A DNA stretch of 64,000 nucleotides, from contig NZ_CP049838.1 in the NCBI RefSeq assembly GCF_013085465.1, positions 5,642,001-5,706,000 on the forward strand, given 5' to 3'. Position 1 is the first letter of the stretch. Each line of letters begins with the position of its first letter. This document shows, piece by piece, positions 52,723 to 61,859 of the stretch. The notes under the pieces are model-generated. The model had not been told where the DNA came from. It made no database searches and saw only the letters and a list, made by a program, of their open reading frames with translations. The stretch is from Streptomyces asoensis (GTDB lineage Bacteria > Actinomycetota > Actinomycetes > Streptomycetales > Streptomycetaceae). The translations under genes and the position numbers were made by a program.

Positions 52723-53688
52723 GTGAGTACAGCCCAACAGCCAGACCCCAGGGACCGCCCCGCGCGGCTCGCCGTCGGCGTCGTCGGCGCCGGCCGGGTG
52801 GGCCCCGCCCTGGCCGCGTCCCTCCAGCTCGCCGGGCACCGCCCGGTCGCCGTCTCCGGTGTCTCCGACGCCTCCAGGCGGCGAGCCGCGCTGCTGCTGC
52901 CCGACGTGCCCCTCGTCCCGCCCGCCGAGGTCCTCCAGCGTGCCGACCTGGTGCTGCTGACCGTCCCCGACGACGCCCTGCCCGGGCTCGTGGAAGGCCT
53001 CGCCGAGACCGGCGCCGTACGGCCCGGCCAGCTGATCGTGCACACCTCGGGGCGGTACGGCGCGAAGGTCCTCGACCCGGTCCTGCGCGCGGGCGGGCTG
53101 CCGTTGGCCCTGCACCCGGCGATGACCTTCACGGGCAGCCCCGTCGACGTCCAGCGCCTGGCGGGCTGCTCCTTCGGCGTCACCGCGCCCGACGAGTTGC
53201 GGCTGGCCGCCGAGGCCCTGGTGATCGAGATGGGCGGCGAGCCGGAGTGGATCGCCGAGGAGAGCCGGCCGCTCTACCACGCGGCCCTCGCCCTGGGCGC
53301 GAATCACCTGGTCACACTGGTCGCCCAGTCCATGGAGCTGCTGCGGACGGCCGGCGTCGAGGCGCCCGACCGGATGCTCGGCCCGCTGCTCGGCGCCGCC
53401 CTCGACAACGCGCTGCGCTCCGGCGACGGCGCGCTCACCGGCCCCGTCGCGCGCGGAGACGCGGGCACGGTCGCCGCGCACGTCGCCGAGCTGCGCGAGC
53501 ACGCCCCGCAGACCGTGGCCGGCTACCTGGCGATGGCCCGCGCGACCGCCGACCGTGCGCTCGCCCACGGGCTCCTCAAGCCCGAGCTCGCCGAGGACCT
53601 CCTCGGGGTACTCGCCGACGAAGCCCACGGCACCCCCGGAAACCCCGGTGCCCCCGGCACGCACGGCACCGAAGGAGATGCCGGATGA
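52723..53688 (+). CDS. Rossmann/DUF2520 dehydrogenase-like protein, possible ketopantoate reductase
   Basis: 321 residues from GTG 52723 (GGAACGGAAGG upstream). NAD(P)-binding [20 protein letters not shown] (residues 17-36) is followed by [20 protein letters not shown] and a DUF2520 helical domain ([20 protein letters not shown]). Its stop overlaps panC by ATGA. The pantothenate pathway needs a ketopantoate reductase before PanC. Francisella PanG, an alternative reductase, is to my recollection of this class, so this gene is a candidate. The C-terminal 25 residues are Gly/Pro repeats. Confidence 0.85.
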   Translation: MSTAQQPDPRDRPARLAVGVVGAGRVGPALAASLQLAGHRPVAVSGVSDASRRRAALLLPDVPLVPPAEVLQRADLVLLTVPDDALPGLVEGLAETGAVRPGQLIVHTSGRYGAKVLDPVLRAGGLPLALHPAMTFTGSPVDVQRLAGCSFGVTAPDELRLAAEALVIEMGGEPEWIAEESRPLYHAALALGANHLVTLVAQSMELLRTAGVEAPDRMLGPLLGAALDNALRSGDGALTGPVARGDAGTVAAHVAELREHAPQTVAGYLAMARATADRALAHGLLKPELAEDLLGVLADEAHGTPGNPGAPGTHGTEGDAG

Positions 53689-54686
53689 CCACCACCCTGC
53701 TGCGCACCGCCGCCGAACTGCACGCACGCACGCGTGGCGGCCGCCGGGCCGTCGTGATGACCATGGGCGCCCTGCACGAGGGCCATGCCACCCTCGTCCG
53801 CACCGCCCGGGAACTCGCCGGGCCGGACGGCGAGGTCGTCGTCACGGTCTTCGTCAACCCGCTCCAGTTCGGCCAGGGCGAGGACCTCGACCGCTACCCG
53901 CGCACCCTGGACGCCGATCTCAAGCTCGCCGAGCAGGCCGGCGCGGACGCCGTGTTCGCCCCGTCCGTGGACGAGGTCTACCCGGGCGGCGAGCCCCAGG
54001 TACGGGTCACCGCGGGCCCCATGGGGGAGCGGCTCGAGGGCAGCTCCCGCCCCGGACACTTCGACGGCATGCTCACCGTCGTCGCCAAGCTGCTGCACCT
54101 CACCCGGCCCGACATCGCCCTCTTCGGGCAGAAGGACGCCCAGCAGCTCGCCCTGATCCGCCGCATGACACGGGACCTGAACTTCGGCGTGGAGATCGTC
54201 GCCGTGCCCACCGTGCGCGAGGAGGACGGGCTGGCCCTGTCCAGCCGCAACCGCTATCTGTCCGCCGCGGGCCGGCGCACCGCGCTCGCGCTCTCCCAGG
54301 CCCTGTTCGCGGGCCGCGACCGGCATGCCGCGCAGGAGGCGCTGCGGGCCCGCGCGCGTCAGGTGCCCGCCACGCGCGCGCGTGCCGAGGCGCTCAGTGC
54401 CATAGGGGAGTCCCGCGCGGCGGCCGACGCGCACGCCGTCGCCAAGGCCGCCCCCGGCAACCCGGCGGCCATCCGCGCGGCGGCCCGCCTGGTCCTCGAC
54501 GAGGCCGCCCGGCTGGACCCGCCGCTGGAACTGGACTACCTCGCGCTGGTCGACCCCTCGGACTTCACGGAGATCACCGAGCTCGAGGACGACTTCACCG
54601 GCGAGGCCGTCCTCGCCGTCGCCGCCAGGGTCGGGACGACCCGGCTGATCGACAACCTCCCCCTCACCTTCGGAGCCGCCTCGTGA
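53685..54686 (+). CDS. panC: Pantothenate synthetase
   Basis: 333 residues from ATG 53685 (AAGGAG 7 nt upstream). Nucleotidyltransferase-type HIGH motif [60 protein letters not shown]; and [19 protein letters not shown]. It joins pantoate and beta-alanine with ATP. The middle (about residues 205-265) has an Ala/Arg-rich insertion compared with E. coli PanC. Translationally coupled on both sides. Confidence 0.97.
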   Translation: MTTTLLRTAAELHARTRGGRRAVVMTMGALHEGHATLVRTARELAGPDGEVVVTVFVNPLQFGQGEDLDRYPRTLDADLKLAEQAGADAVFAPSVDEVYPGGEPQVRVTAGPMGERLEGSSRPGHFDGMLTVVAKLLHLTRPDIALFGQKDAQQLALIRRMTRDLNFGVEIVAVPTVREEDGLALSSRNRYLSAAGRRTALALSQALFAGRDRHAAQEALRARARQVPATRARAEALSAIGESRAAADAHAVAKAAPGNPAAIRAAARLVLDEAARLDPPLELDYLALVDPSDFTEITELEDDFTGEAVLAVAARVGTTRLIDNLPLTFGAAS

Positions 54687-56398
54687 CCAGCACAGGCATA
54701 CGACTGCACGCGCCCGCGCCCGGGTGGAACATCGCCGCGGACGTGGTGGTCGTGGGCTCCGGCGTCGCCGGCCTGACCGCGGCCCTGCGCTGCGAGGCCG
54801 CCGGCCTGACGACGGTCGTCGTCACCAAGGCCCGGCTCGACGACGGCTCCACCCGCTGGGCGCAGGGCGGCATAGCCGCGGCCCTGGGCGAGGGGGACAC
54901 ACCCGAACAGCACCTGGACGACACGCTGGTGGCGGGCGCGGGCCTGTGCGACGAGGACGCCGTACGGATCCTCGTCACCGAGGGCCCCGACGCCGTGCGC
55001 CGACTGATCGAGACCGGCGCCCACTTCGACGAGTCCGAGGGGGGCGGCCTGGAGCTCACCCGCGAGGGCGGCCACCACCGACGCCGTATCGCGCACGCGG
55101 GCGGCGACGCGACCGGCGCGGAGATCTCCCGCGCGCTCGTCGAGGCGGTACGCGCGCGTGGCCTGCGCACGATCGAGAACGCGCTCGTGCTGGACCTGCT
55201 CACGGACGCCGCCGGCCGCACCGCCGGCGTCACCCTGCACGTCATGGGCGAGGGCCAGCACGACGGCGTGGGCGCGGTGCACGCCCCCGCGGTCGTCCTC
55301 GCGACCGGCGGCATGGGCCAGGTGTTCTCCGCCACCACCAACCCGTCGGTGTCCACCGGCGACGGTGTGGCGCTCGCCCTGCGCGCGGGCGCGGAGGTCT
55401 CGGACCTGGAGTTCGTCCAGTTCCACCCGACCGTGCTGTTCCTCGGCGCGGACGCGGAGGGCCAGCAGCCCCTGGTCTCCGAGGCTGTGCGCGGCGAGGG
55501 CGCCCACCTGGTCGACGCGGACGGCGTGCGCTTCATGGTCGGGCAGCACGAGCTGGCCGAGTTGGCTCCCCGCGACATCGTCGCCAAGGGCATCATGCGC
55601 CGCATGCAGGAGCAGGACGCCGAGCACATGTTCCTCGACGCCCGCCACTTCGGCGCAGACATGTGGGAGCACCGCTTCCCGACGATCCTGGCCGCCTGCC
55701 GCGTCCACGGCATCGACCCGGTCACCGAGCCCGTCCCGGTCGCCCCGGCGGCCCACTACGCCTCCGGGGGCGTGCGCACCGACTCCCACGGCCGGACGAC
55801 CGTGCCGGGCCTGTACGCGTGCGGCGAGGTCGCCTGCACCGGCGTGCACGGCGCGAACCGGCTCGCGTCGAACTCGCTCCTCGAGGGCCTCGTCTACGCC
55901 GAGCGCATCGTCACCGACATCGTGGAGAGCCGGACGGACGACGGCCTGCACGCGCGGGTGCCGGCGCCGGTCGAGCACCCGGAGAAGCCGGCGCACCCGC
56001 TGCTCGCCCCGGAGGCCCGGTTCGCCATCCAGCGGATCATGACCGACGGCGCGGGCGTCCTGCGCTCCGCCGAATCCCTGGAGAAGGCGGCCGGCCAGCT
56101 GGTGCGGCTGCACGCCGAGGCCCGCGACGCCCTCGACGAGAACGGCAAGACGGCCGAGCCCGGCGTCGACACCTGGGAGGCCACCAACCTCCTGTGCGTG
56201 GCGCGGGTCCTGGTCACCGCCGCCCGGCAGCGCGAGGAGACCCGCGGCTGCCACTGGCGCGAGGACCACGCCGACCGCGACGACGCGAACTGGCACCGCC
56301 ACATCGTCGTACGGCTGAATCCGGACCGCACGCTCGCCGTACACACCACCGATACCGCAGACTTCCCCCCGACCCGGCAGCACCTCCAGGAGCAGTGA
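54683..56398 (+). CDS. nadB: L-aspartate oxidase
   Basis: 571 residues from GTG 54683, overlapping panC by 4 nt. FAD-binding [20 protein letters not shown], then [29 protein letters not shown], and [20 protein letters not shown] followed by [20 protein letters not shown]. It oxidises aspartate to iminoaspartate for quinolinate synthesis. The partner nadA is not in the window. The succinate-dehydrogenase-like C-terminal helical domain ([20 protein letters not shown]) is complete. Confidence 0.96.
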   Translation: MTSTGIRLHAPAPGWNIAADVVVVGSGVAGLTAALRCEAAGLTTVVVTKARLDDGSTRWAQGGIAAALGEGDTPEQHLDDTLVAGAGLCDEDAVRILVTEGPDAVRRLIETGAHFDESEGGGLELTREGGHHRRRIAHAGGDATGAEISRALVEAVRARGLRTIENALVLDLLTDAAGRTAGVTLHVMGEGQHDGVGAVHAPAVVLATGGMGQVFSATTNPSVSTGDGVALALRAGAEVSDLEFVQFHPTVLFLGADAEGQQPLVSEAVRGEGAHLVDADGVRFMVGQHELAELAPRDIVAKGIMRRMQEQDAEHMFLDARHFGADMWEHRFPTILAACRVHGIDPVTEPVPVAPAAHYASGGVRTDSHGRTTVPGLYACGEVACTGVHGANRLASNSLLEGLVYAERIVTDIVESRTDDGLHARVPAPVEHPEKPAHPLLAPEARFAIQRIMTDGAGVLRSAESLEKAAGQLVRLHAEARDALDENGKTAEPGVDTWEATNLLCVARVLVTAARQREETRGCHWREDHADRDDANWHRHIVVRLNPDRTLAVHTTDTADFPPTRQHLQEQ

Positions 56399-56403
56399 CA
56401 GAC

Positions 56404-57405
56404 GTGAGCACCCCCGACCTTCCCCTCGCCCAGAGCGGCGGCTGCGGCGACGGCTGTGCCTGTGGCGCCGACACAGACACCGACTTCGCTGACGAGGGAT
56501 ACGCCGAATACGCGGAGTGCGGGCTCGACCCCGCGCTCGCCCAGCTGCTGTCCGACGCCGGACTCGACCCCGTGGAGGTCGAGGACATCGCCAACGTCGC
56601 CATCCAGGAGGACCTGGCCCACGGCGTCGACGTGACCACCGTCGCGACCATCCCCGAGGAGGCGGTCGCCACCGCCGACTTCACCGCGCGCGAGGCGGGC
56701 GTGGTGGCGGGCCTCAGGGTCGCCGAGGCGGTCGTCTCGGTCGTCTGCACGGACGAGTTCGAGGTCGAGCGGCACGTGGAGGACGGCGACCGCGTGGAGG
56801 CCGGCCAGAAGCTGCTGTCGGTCACCACGCGCACGCGTGACCTGCTCACCGCCGAGCGCAGCGCGCTCAACCTGCTGTGCCGGCTGTCCGGCATCGCCAC
56901 CGCCACGCGCGCGTGGGCGGACGTCCTGGAGGGCACCAAGGCGCGCGTGCGGGACACCCGCAAGACGACGCCGGGCCTGCGCTCCCTGGAGAAGTTCGCC
57001 GTCCGCTGCGGCGGAGGCGTCAACCACCGCATGTCGCTGTCCGACGCGGCGCTGGTCAAGGACAACCACGTGGTCGCCGCGGGCGGCGTCGCCCAGGCCT
57101 TCGAGGCCGTGCGGGAGACGTTCCCGGACGTCCCGATCGAGGTCGAGGTCGACACCCTGCACCAGCTGCGGGAGGTGGTCGACGCCGGCGCCGACCTGAT
57201 CCTGCTGGACAACTTCACGCCCGGGGAGTGCGCGGAGGCCGTCGGCGTCGTCGGCGGGCGCGCCCTGCTGGAGGCGTCGGGCCGGCTGACCCTGGTCAAC
57301 GCCAAGGCGTACGCCGACACCGGCGTCGACTTCCTCGCCGTCGGTGCCCTGACGCACTCCTCGCCGATCCTGGACATCGGTCTGGATCTGCGAGCGGCGG
57401 AGTAG
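56404..57405 (+). CDS. nadC: Nicotinate-nucleotide pyrophosphorylase with Cys-rich extension
   Basis: 333 residues from GTG 56404 (AGGAG 11 nt upstream; GTG 56395 also in frame). The QPRTase core is present: IQEDLAHGVDVTTVA, ERSALNLLCRLSGIATATRA, DTRKTTPGLRSLEKFAVRCG, LVKDNHVVAAGGV and LLDNFTPGECAEAV. It converts quinolinate and PRPP to NaMN. An extra 40 residues precede the domain and hold GGCGDGCACGADTDTDF, a Cys-rich acidic segment absent from the E. coli enzyme. It may bind metal or be regulatory. Directly after nadB in the cofactor operon. Confidence 0.95.
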   Translation: MSTPDLPLAQSGGCGDGCACGADTDTDFADEGYAEYAECGLDPALAQLLSDAGLDPVEVEDIANVAIQEDLAHGVDVTTVATIPEEAVATADFTAREAGVVAGLRVAEAVVSVVCTDEFEVERHVEDGDRVEAGQKLLSVTTRTRDLLTAERSALNLLCRLSGIATATRAWADVLEGTKARVRDTRKTTPGLRSLEKFAVRCGGGVNHRMSLSDAALVKDNHVVAAGGVAQAFEAVRETFPDVPIEVEVDTLHQLREVVDAGADLILLDNFTPGECAEAVGVVGGRALLEASGRLTLVNAKAYADTGVDFLAVGALTHSSPILDIGLDLRAAE

Positions 57406-57420
57406 GAACGGGGACCGGCC

Positions 57421-58218
57421 ATGCTGCTGACGATCGACGTGGGCAACACGCACACCGTGCTCGGCCTGTTCGACGGTGAGGACATCGTCGAGCACTGGCG
57501 GATCTCCACCGACGCCCGCCGGACCGCGGACGAACTGGCCGTGCTGCTCCATGGCCTCATGGGCATGCACCCGCTCCTCGGGGACGACCTGGGCGACGGC
57601 ATCGACGGGATCGCGATCTGCGCGACCGTGCCCTCCGTGCTGCACGAGCTGCGCGAGGTGACACGGCGCTACTACGGCGACGTGCCCGCCGTGCTCGTCG
57701 AACCCGGCGTGAAGACGGGCGTGCCGATCCTCTTCGACAACCCCAAGGAGGTCGGCGCCGACCGCATCATCAACGCGGTCGCGGCGAACGAGCTCTACGG
57801 CGGCCCGGCGATCGTCGTCGACTTCGGCACGGCGACGACGTTCGACGCGGTCAGCGCGCGCGGGGAGTACGTAGGCGGGGTCATCGCCCCCGGCATCGAG
57901 ATCTCGGTCGAGGCGCTGGGTGTCAGGGCCGCGATGCTGCGCAAGATCGAGGTGGCCCGGCCCCGGAGCGTGATCGGCAAGAACACGGTCGAGGCGATGC
58001 AGTCCGGGATCGTCTACGGGTTCGCCGGCCAGGTCGACGGCGTGGTGACCCGGATGGCCCGCGAGCTGGCGGAGGACCCGGACGAGGTCACGGTGATCGC
58101 GACGGGCGGGCTGGCGCCGATGGTGCTCGGCGAGTCCTCCGTGATCGACGAGCACGAGCCGTGGCTGACGCTGATCGGGCTGCGCCTGGTGTACGAGCGG
58201 AACGTGTCCCGCATGTGA
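57421..58218 (+). CDS. coaX: Pantothenate kinase, type III
   Basis: 265 residues from ATG 57421. The ASKHA-fold ATPase motifs MLLTIDVGNTHTVLGLFDGE, VGADRIINAVAANELYG, IVVDFGTATTFDAVS and GGVIAPGIEISVEAL are intact. It phosphorylates pantothenate, the first committed step to CoA, so it uses the product of the PanC reaction encoded 2.7 kb upstream in the same operon. The last gene of the unit; no strong terminator is seen in 58219-58354. Confidence 0.96.
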   Translation: MLLTIDVGNTHTVLGLFDGEDIVEHWRISTDARRTADELAVLLHGLMGMHPLLGDDLGDGIDGIAICATVPSVLHELREVTRRYYGDVPAVLVEPGVKTGVPILFDNPKEVGADRIINAVAANELYGGPAIVVDFGTATTFDAVSARGEYVGGVIAPGIEISVEALGVRAAMLRKIEVARPRSVIGKNTVEAMQSGIVYGFAGQVDGVVTRMARELAEDPDEVTVIATGGLAPMVLGESSVIDEHEPWLTLIGLRLVYERNVSRM

Positions 58219-58354
58219 GCGGCACCGCCCCCGTGGACGAGCGGAGGTGGGCGGAGGCGGGTGACCCGGGAGGCAGGGCCACCAGGGCGGATTGCGGACG
58301 CGCCACACCCGTCCCCTATGTCGAATTTGTCTGATTAGCGCGTATCGTCGCGGC

Positions 58355-59074
58355 ATGCCCACGCCCTACGGATCCCGCGGCGGCATGGCGTTCGGCGCGG
58401 AGGAGCTGCGTGTGCTCCGCCGCGCCCTCGCCCTCGCCCTCCACCCCGGCCCCGTCTCCGCCGAGGACATCCAGGACTGTCATCGCCTCGCCGAGTCCCT
58501 CGACGAGGCCATGCGCGAGGCCGCCCGACTGCGGGCCTTCCTGGTGGCCGATCTCGCCCGGTACCGCGCCGCCCTCCCCGGCACCGCGGCCGGCTACCTC
58601 ACGCTCCTCGAGGAGGTACTGCCCACCGGCTACCGGCCCGAGCCCGACGACCTCGCCGCCCTGCGCGCCCTGCGCGGCAACCCCGTGGCCGCCGCCCTCC
58701 TGGGCCGCTGCCAGGCGCTCGCCGAACGGGACGTACGCGCCCGTCTGGCCCGCCGGGCGGCCCGCAGGGCCCCGGAGGCCGCTCCCACCGTCCCGGCGTC
58801 CCGTACCCGGCTTCTGGCCCTTCCCGGGGGCCTTTCCGGGGACAGCTGCGCCCGTCCGTCCGTCGCCGCCGGGGAACCGGGCGGGCGCCCGGGCGAGGAA
58901 CCGCGAAGGAAACCCGGCGGCAAGCCCGCCACGCCAGCTCCCGGCCCGGTCCCCGCCGAGCCCGCCCCGGAGCCCGCCCGGCGGCCCGTTCCCACGCCGG
59001 GCGAGGTCTTCCCGCGGCGCAGACCGGCCCCGCCGCCCGCCAACCCGGAGCAGCAGCGGCTGGCGGCCGGCTGA
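58355..59074 (+). CDS. Hypothetical helical protein with Pro-rich C-terminus
   Basis: 239 residues from ATG 58355. Residues 1-130 form a helical domain (ELRVLRRALALALHPGPVSA, CHRLAESLDEAMREAARLRA, GYLTLLEEVLPTGYRPEPDD) resembling small uncharacterised actinobacterial proteins. Residues 135-239 are Arg/Pro/Ala-rich and likely disordered (PAEPAPEPARRPVPTPGEVF). No catalytic motif is seen. TATCGT at 58343-58348 lies 6 nt before the ATG, which suggests a leaderless mRNA. Confidence 0.75.
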   Translation: MPTPYGSRGGMAFGAEELRVLRRALALALHPGPVSAEDIQDCHRLAESLDEAMREAARLRAFLVADLARYRAALPGTAAGYLTLLEEVLPTGYRPEPDDLAALRALRGNPVAAALLGRCQALAERDVRARLARRAARRAPEAAPTVPASRTRLLALPGGLSGDSCARPSVAAGEPGGRPGEEPRRKPGGKPATPAPGPVPAEPAPEPARRPVPTPGEVFPRRRPAPPPANPEQQRLAAG

Positions 59075-59125
59075 CACGGGCGACCCCGCCCCGCTGTTCC
59101 GTTCCGCCCTGGCTACCCTGGATCC

Positions 59126-59305
59126 ATGGACTACGTCTCCGCGCTCGTGCCTCCCGTCGTCATGGCCGTGTTCTTCATCGGTGTGATCAGGGTGATCGTG
59201 AAGACCCAGGGCGGAGCCAACAAGGCCAAGGAGGACGCGGCCGTCGACGCCGTCCTCGCGCGCGCGGACGGCGCCCGTCAGGTCTCCGCGAGCCCCGACG
59301 CCTGA
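59126..59305 (+). CDS. Small single-span membrane protein, 59 residues
   Basis: MDYVSALVPPVVMAVFFIGV begins a protein with one N-terminal membrane helix (residues 6-24) and a charged cytoplasmic tail (KTQGGANKAKEDAAVDAVLA) that ends RADGARQVSASPDA. Codon bias is typical of real genes here, and a clean intrinsic terminator follows 29 bp after the stop. TACCCT at 59114-59119 stands 6 nt before the ATG, which fits a leaderless start. No function known. Confidence 0.8.
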   Translation: MDYVSALVPPVVMAVFFIGVIRVIVKTQGGANKAKEDAAVDAVLARADGARQVSASPDA

Positions 59306-59333
59306 CCGACCCGCGACGCATCCACACCGCCCA

Positions 59334-59372
59334 GGGCGTGCGGCTCCTTTCGGAGCCGCGCGCCCTTTTTGT
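59334..59372 (+). terminator. Intrinsic terminator
   Basis: GGGCGTGCGGCTCC (59334-59347), loop TTTC, then GGAGCCGCGCGCCC (59352-59365) with one G-T pair, then TTTTTGTT. It ends the transcript of the small membrane protein. Confidence 0.9.
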
Positions 59373-59440
59373 TCCCGTTTGCCGATGAAAGCGCACGTCC
59401 GGCACGCGATTGGCGAGATCTCCCACTATTGTTCTGAGCT

Positions 59441-59893
59441 GTGCCTCGCCCATTGGGAGAACTCGAAGACGCGGTCATGACGCGGGTGTGGAAGTGGAAC
59501 CGCCCGGTGACCGTTCGAGAAGTCCTGGAAGACCTTCAGCAGGAACGGTCCATCGCGTACACCACGGTGATGACCGTTTTGGACAATCTCCATCAGAAGG
59601 GCTGGGTGCGCCGTGAAGCCGAAGGCCGGGCCTATCGATATGAGGCGGTCTCGACCCGGGCCGCCTACGCAGCTGCCCTGATGAACGACGCCTGGGCGCA
59701 GAGCGACAACCCCGCCGCCGCTCTCGTCGCCTTCTTCGGGATGATGAGCGAGGAACAGCGGCACGCGCTGCGTGACGCCGTACGCATGGTCCAGGGTCCG
59801 GAAACTGTCGAACCCACAACTGCGGGGAGTCCGGGGAGTACGGGGAGTGCCGGGGAGAACCCCGGCTCGGCGACGGAGGCCGACGGGCGATAG
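59441..59893 (+). CDS. BlaI/MecI-family transcriptional repressor
   Basis: 150 residues from GTG 59441. The Penicillinase_R winged helix covers residues 3-75 (LGELEDAVMTRVWKWNRPVT, SIAYTTVMTVLDNLHQKGWV, GRAYRYEAVSTRAAYAAAL), then a dimerisation helix pair and a Gly/Ser/Pro-rich tail with repeated GSPGSTGSAG. No BlaR-type sensor protease gene is adjacent. No clear BlaI box was seen upstream. TATTGT (59427-59432) may be the -10 of a leaderless mRNA. Confidence 0.88.
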   Translation: MPRPLGELEDAVMTRVWKWNRPVTVREVLEDLQQERSIAYTTVMTVLDNLHQKGWVRREAEGRAYRYEAVSTRAAYAAALMNDAWAQSDNPAAALVAFFGMMSEEQRHALRDAVRMVQGPETVEPTTAGSPGSTGSAGENPGSATEADGR

Positions 59894-59902
59894 CGTCCGC
59901 AC

Positions 59903-60451
59903 ATGTCAGCAGAGAGTCCCTCGGCCGAGAACCCCGAAGTCACCGCTAAAGCCATCACCGTCCGCCGGGCCCGGACCGGCGATGTCTCCGCCGTGCGCCG
60001 TCTCCTTGACGCCCACGTCCGCGGTGGCATCCTGCTCGACAAAGCGACGGTGACGCTTTACGAGGACATCCAGGAGTTCTGGGTCGCCGAACGCGACGAC
60101 AACGCCGAGGTGGTCGGCTGCGGCGCCCTGCACGTGATGTGGGAAGACCTGGCGGAAGTCCGCACTCTCGCGGTGAAGCCGGGGCTGAAGGGCGCGGGCA
60201 TCGGTCACCAGTTGTTGGAGAAGTTGCTCCACACCGCGCGCTGGCTCGGGGTTCGACGCGTTTTCTGCCTGACCTTCGAAGTCGACTTCTTCGGCAAGCA
60301 CGGCTTCGTGGAGATCGGTGAGACGCCGGTCGACACCGATGTCTACGCGGAGCTGCTGCGTTCCTATGACGAGGGCGTCGCGGAGTTCCTCGGACTCGAA
60401 CGAGTGAAACCGAACACCTTGGGCAACAGTCGGATGCTTCTGCATCTGTGA
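59903..60451 (+). CDS. GNAT amino-acid N-acetyltransferase (short NAGS-like)
   Basis: 182 residues from ATG 59903. The acetyl-CoA loop VRTLAVKPGLKGAGIGHQLL lies at about residues 90-110; GCGALHVMWEDLAEV and RRVFCLTFEVDFFGKHGFVE follow. This size and sequence type corresponds to the single-domain N-acetylglutamate synthase of actinobacteria (Rv2747-like), which lacks the kinase-like domain of E. coli ArgA. It would start arginine synthesis. It follows the BlaI-type gene by 9 bp. Confidence 0.82.
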   Translation: MSAESPSAENPEVTAKAITVRRARTGDVSAVRRLLDAHVRGGILLDKATVTLYEDIQEFWVAERDDNAEVVGCGALHVMWEDLAEVRTLAVKPGLKGAGIGHQLLEKLLHTARWLGVRRVFCLTFEVDFFGKHGFVEIGETPVDTDVYAELLRSYDEGVAEFLGLERVKPNTLGNSRMLLHL

Positions 60452-60544
60452 TCGTCGACGTCCATTCACACCGACCCGCCTTGCCCGGGTTCCCTATGTC
60501 CGAAACGCGCACGTTTCCGGGCGAGGGGCGGGCTGTGGGTCCCC

Positions 60545-60662
60545 GCCGGGGGTTTGTGTTTTCCCAGCAAAAGCGGTTTGCTTTCCGACGTACTGCTGTA
60601 CTGCATATAACAGGGCGCGGCTAAACGGCGGACGCCGCGGACCCCCGTCCCTCACGTTTTCG
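60545..60662 (+). promoter_or_regulatory. AT-rich promoter region of lsr2
   Basis: 60555-60620 contains GTTTGTGTTTTCCCAGCAAA, GCGGTTTGCTTTCC and TACTGCATATAACAG, a marked AT island. TATAAC (60606-60611) is a good -10 with a possible TTGC-type -35 upstream. Lsr2 binds AT-rich DNA, so autoregulation here is likely. Confidence 0.6.
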
Positions 60663-60677
60663 ATGAAAGGAAATCCG

Positions 60678-61013
60678 GTGGCACAGAAGGTTCAGGTCCT
60701 TCTTGTCGACGACCTCGACGGCGGCGAGGCGGACGAGACCGTCACGTTCGCGCTGGACGGCAAGACCTACGAGATCGACCTCACGACTACCAATGCGGAC
60801 AAGCTCCGTGGACTTCTCGAGCCCTACGTGAAGGGTGGCCGTCGTACCGGTGGCCGTGCTTCGGGTGGACGTGGAAAGGCGCGCGCCGCTACCGGTGGCA
60901 GCCAGGACACGGCCCAGATCCGCGCGTGGGCCAAGGAGAACGGTCACGAGGTCAATGACCGCGGCCGCGTTCCGGCGTCCATTCGCGAGGCTTACGAGAA
61001 GGCCAACGGCTGA
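60678..61013 (+). CDS. lsr2: Lsr2 nucleoid-associated protein
   Basis: 111 residues from GTG 60678 (GAAAGGAA 7-8 nt upstream; ATG 60663 is in frame but would swallow the ribosome-binding site). The N-terminal oligomerisation domain AQKVQVLLVDDLDGGEADET is joined by a Gly/Arg linker to the DNA-binding domain AQIRAWAKENGHEVNDRGRV, which has the AT-hook-like RGR. It silences AT-rich and horizontally acquired genes, H-NS-like. Its 3' end overlaps the convergent next gene by 22 bp. Confidence 0.96.
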   Translation: MAQKVQVLLVDDLDGGEADETVTFALDGKTYEIDLTTTNADKLRGLLEPYVKGGRRTGGRASGGRGKARAATGGSQDTAQIRAWAKENGHEVNDRGRVPASIREAYEKANG

Positions 61014-61633
61014 GCGCTCGCGCGCCGCAGTCGGACACGGTGACAGTGCGTCGCCAGCGTGTCCACCAGCCGTACGAGATCGGGGGCGCCCCCAACGCCC
61101 CCCAGCGCCGACATCGTCGGCAGCGAGGCCTCGGCCTCGCACCCTGCCACGGGGGGCCGCAGCCAGACGGCGGCCCCCTGCACCGGCCCGGGACGGTTCA
61201 GGCCCTGATTGCGGCCCTGGCTCCCGACGGGGGGTGGCAGGGGCGCCTCGATGAGTTCGCCCGCGCCGATCGCCGTCAGATCCAGTGGCAGCGCGCCCCA
61301 CTCCAGCCACTGAAGGATCCCCGGCACCTCCTCCGCGCCGCCCGCTGCCACCAGCAGCCGCATCCGGTCGCCCCGCACGGCCACCGGCGAGCCCGGCGCG
61401 AGTCGCCGCAGCGCGGCGAGGCCCGCCTCGGCCGGCACGTCCAGCACGTCGAAGCGCTCGCCCACCAAAAGTCGTACCGGCTCCCCGGGCACCGTCGGCC
61501 AGCCCAGTTCGTTCTCGTACCAGCCGCGGATCCGGTCGGCCGGATCATCCGGGTCGAGCGGCCGTCGGGGGAGGGGGACCGTGAGGATCGCAGCGGCGGC
61601 CGAGCAGACAGCCGGCGGGACTGAGCCAACCAT
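60992..61633 (-). CDS. SCO3374-family protein
   Basis: 213 residues from ATG 61633; the frame is open upstream and no ribosome-binding site is clear, so the start is uncertain. Typical segments are VPLPRRPLDPDDPADRIRGW, YENELGWPTVPGEPVRLLVG, RFDVLDVPAEAGLAALRRLA and the C-terminal LVRLVDTLATHCHRVRLRRA. It resembles the bifunctional DNA primase/polymerase-like N-terminal domain found in many small Streptomyces proteins, but the catalytic acids are not evident. Conserved between lsr2 and clpC in the genus. Confidence 0.8.
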   Translation of the reverse strand: MVGSVPPAVCSAAAAILTVPLPRRPLDPDDPADRIRGWYENELGWPTVPGEPVRLLVGERFDVLDVPAEAGLAALRRLAPGSPVAVRGDRMRLLVAAGGAEEVPGILQWLEWGALPLDLTAIGAGELIEAPLPPPVGSQGRNQGLNRPGPVQGAAVWLRPPVAGCEAEASLPTMSALGGVGGAPDLVRLVDTLATHCHRVRLRRASAQPLAFS

Positions 61634-61739
61634 GCCAAGTGCAACCGTCGAAAAGGCCCGCGGGTTACGCTGGGTGTTTGGACGGATGCGCCCTGTGTCG
61701 ACAAACGGGGCGTGCGGGGGCGTCGGGAGGCGCAAGGTT

Positions 61740-61753
61740 GTTCGCCCATAGCG
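61740..61753 (+). promoter_or_regulatory. ClgR box 1
   Basis: GTTCGCCCATAGCG matches GTTCGC-N5-GCG, the known recognition pattern of ClgR, activator of clpP and clpC genes in actinobacteria. Confidence 0.75.
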
Positions 61754-61845
61754 GAGGGGACCGGTGCGCACGGCATGGACTGTCGGCCGGAGCGGGTAAG
61801 ACATCCCTAGTGGGAGGGGGCGACACGCAGGAAAGGGCGTCTCAC

Positions 61846-61859
61846 GTTCGCCATCGGCG
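61846..61859 (+). promoter_or_regulatory. ClgR box 2
   Basis: GTTCGCCATCGGCG matches GTTCGC-N5-GCG exactly and is 106 bp from the first box, on the same strand. Confidence 0.75.

Noticed and set aside
59427..59441. BlaI operator at the BlaI-type gene promoter
   Set aside because: No TACA-N-TGTA dyad found near the start; only a possible -10 hexamer.
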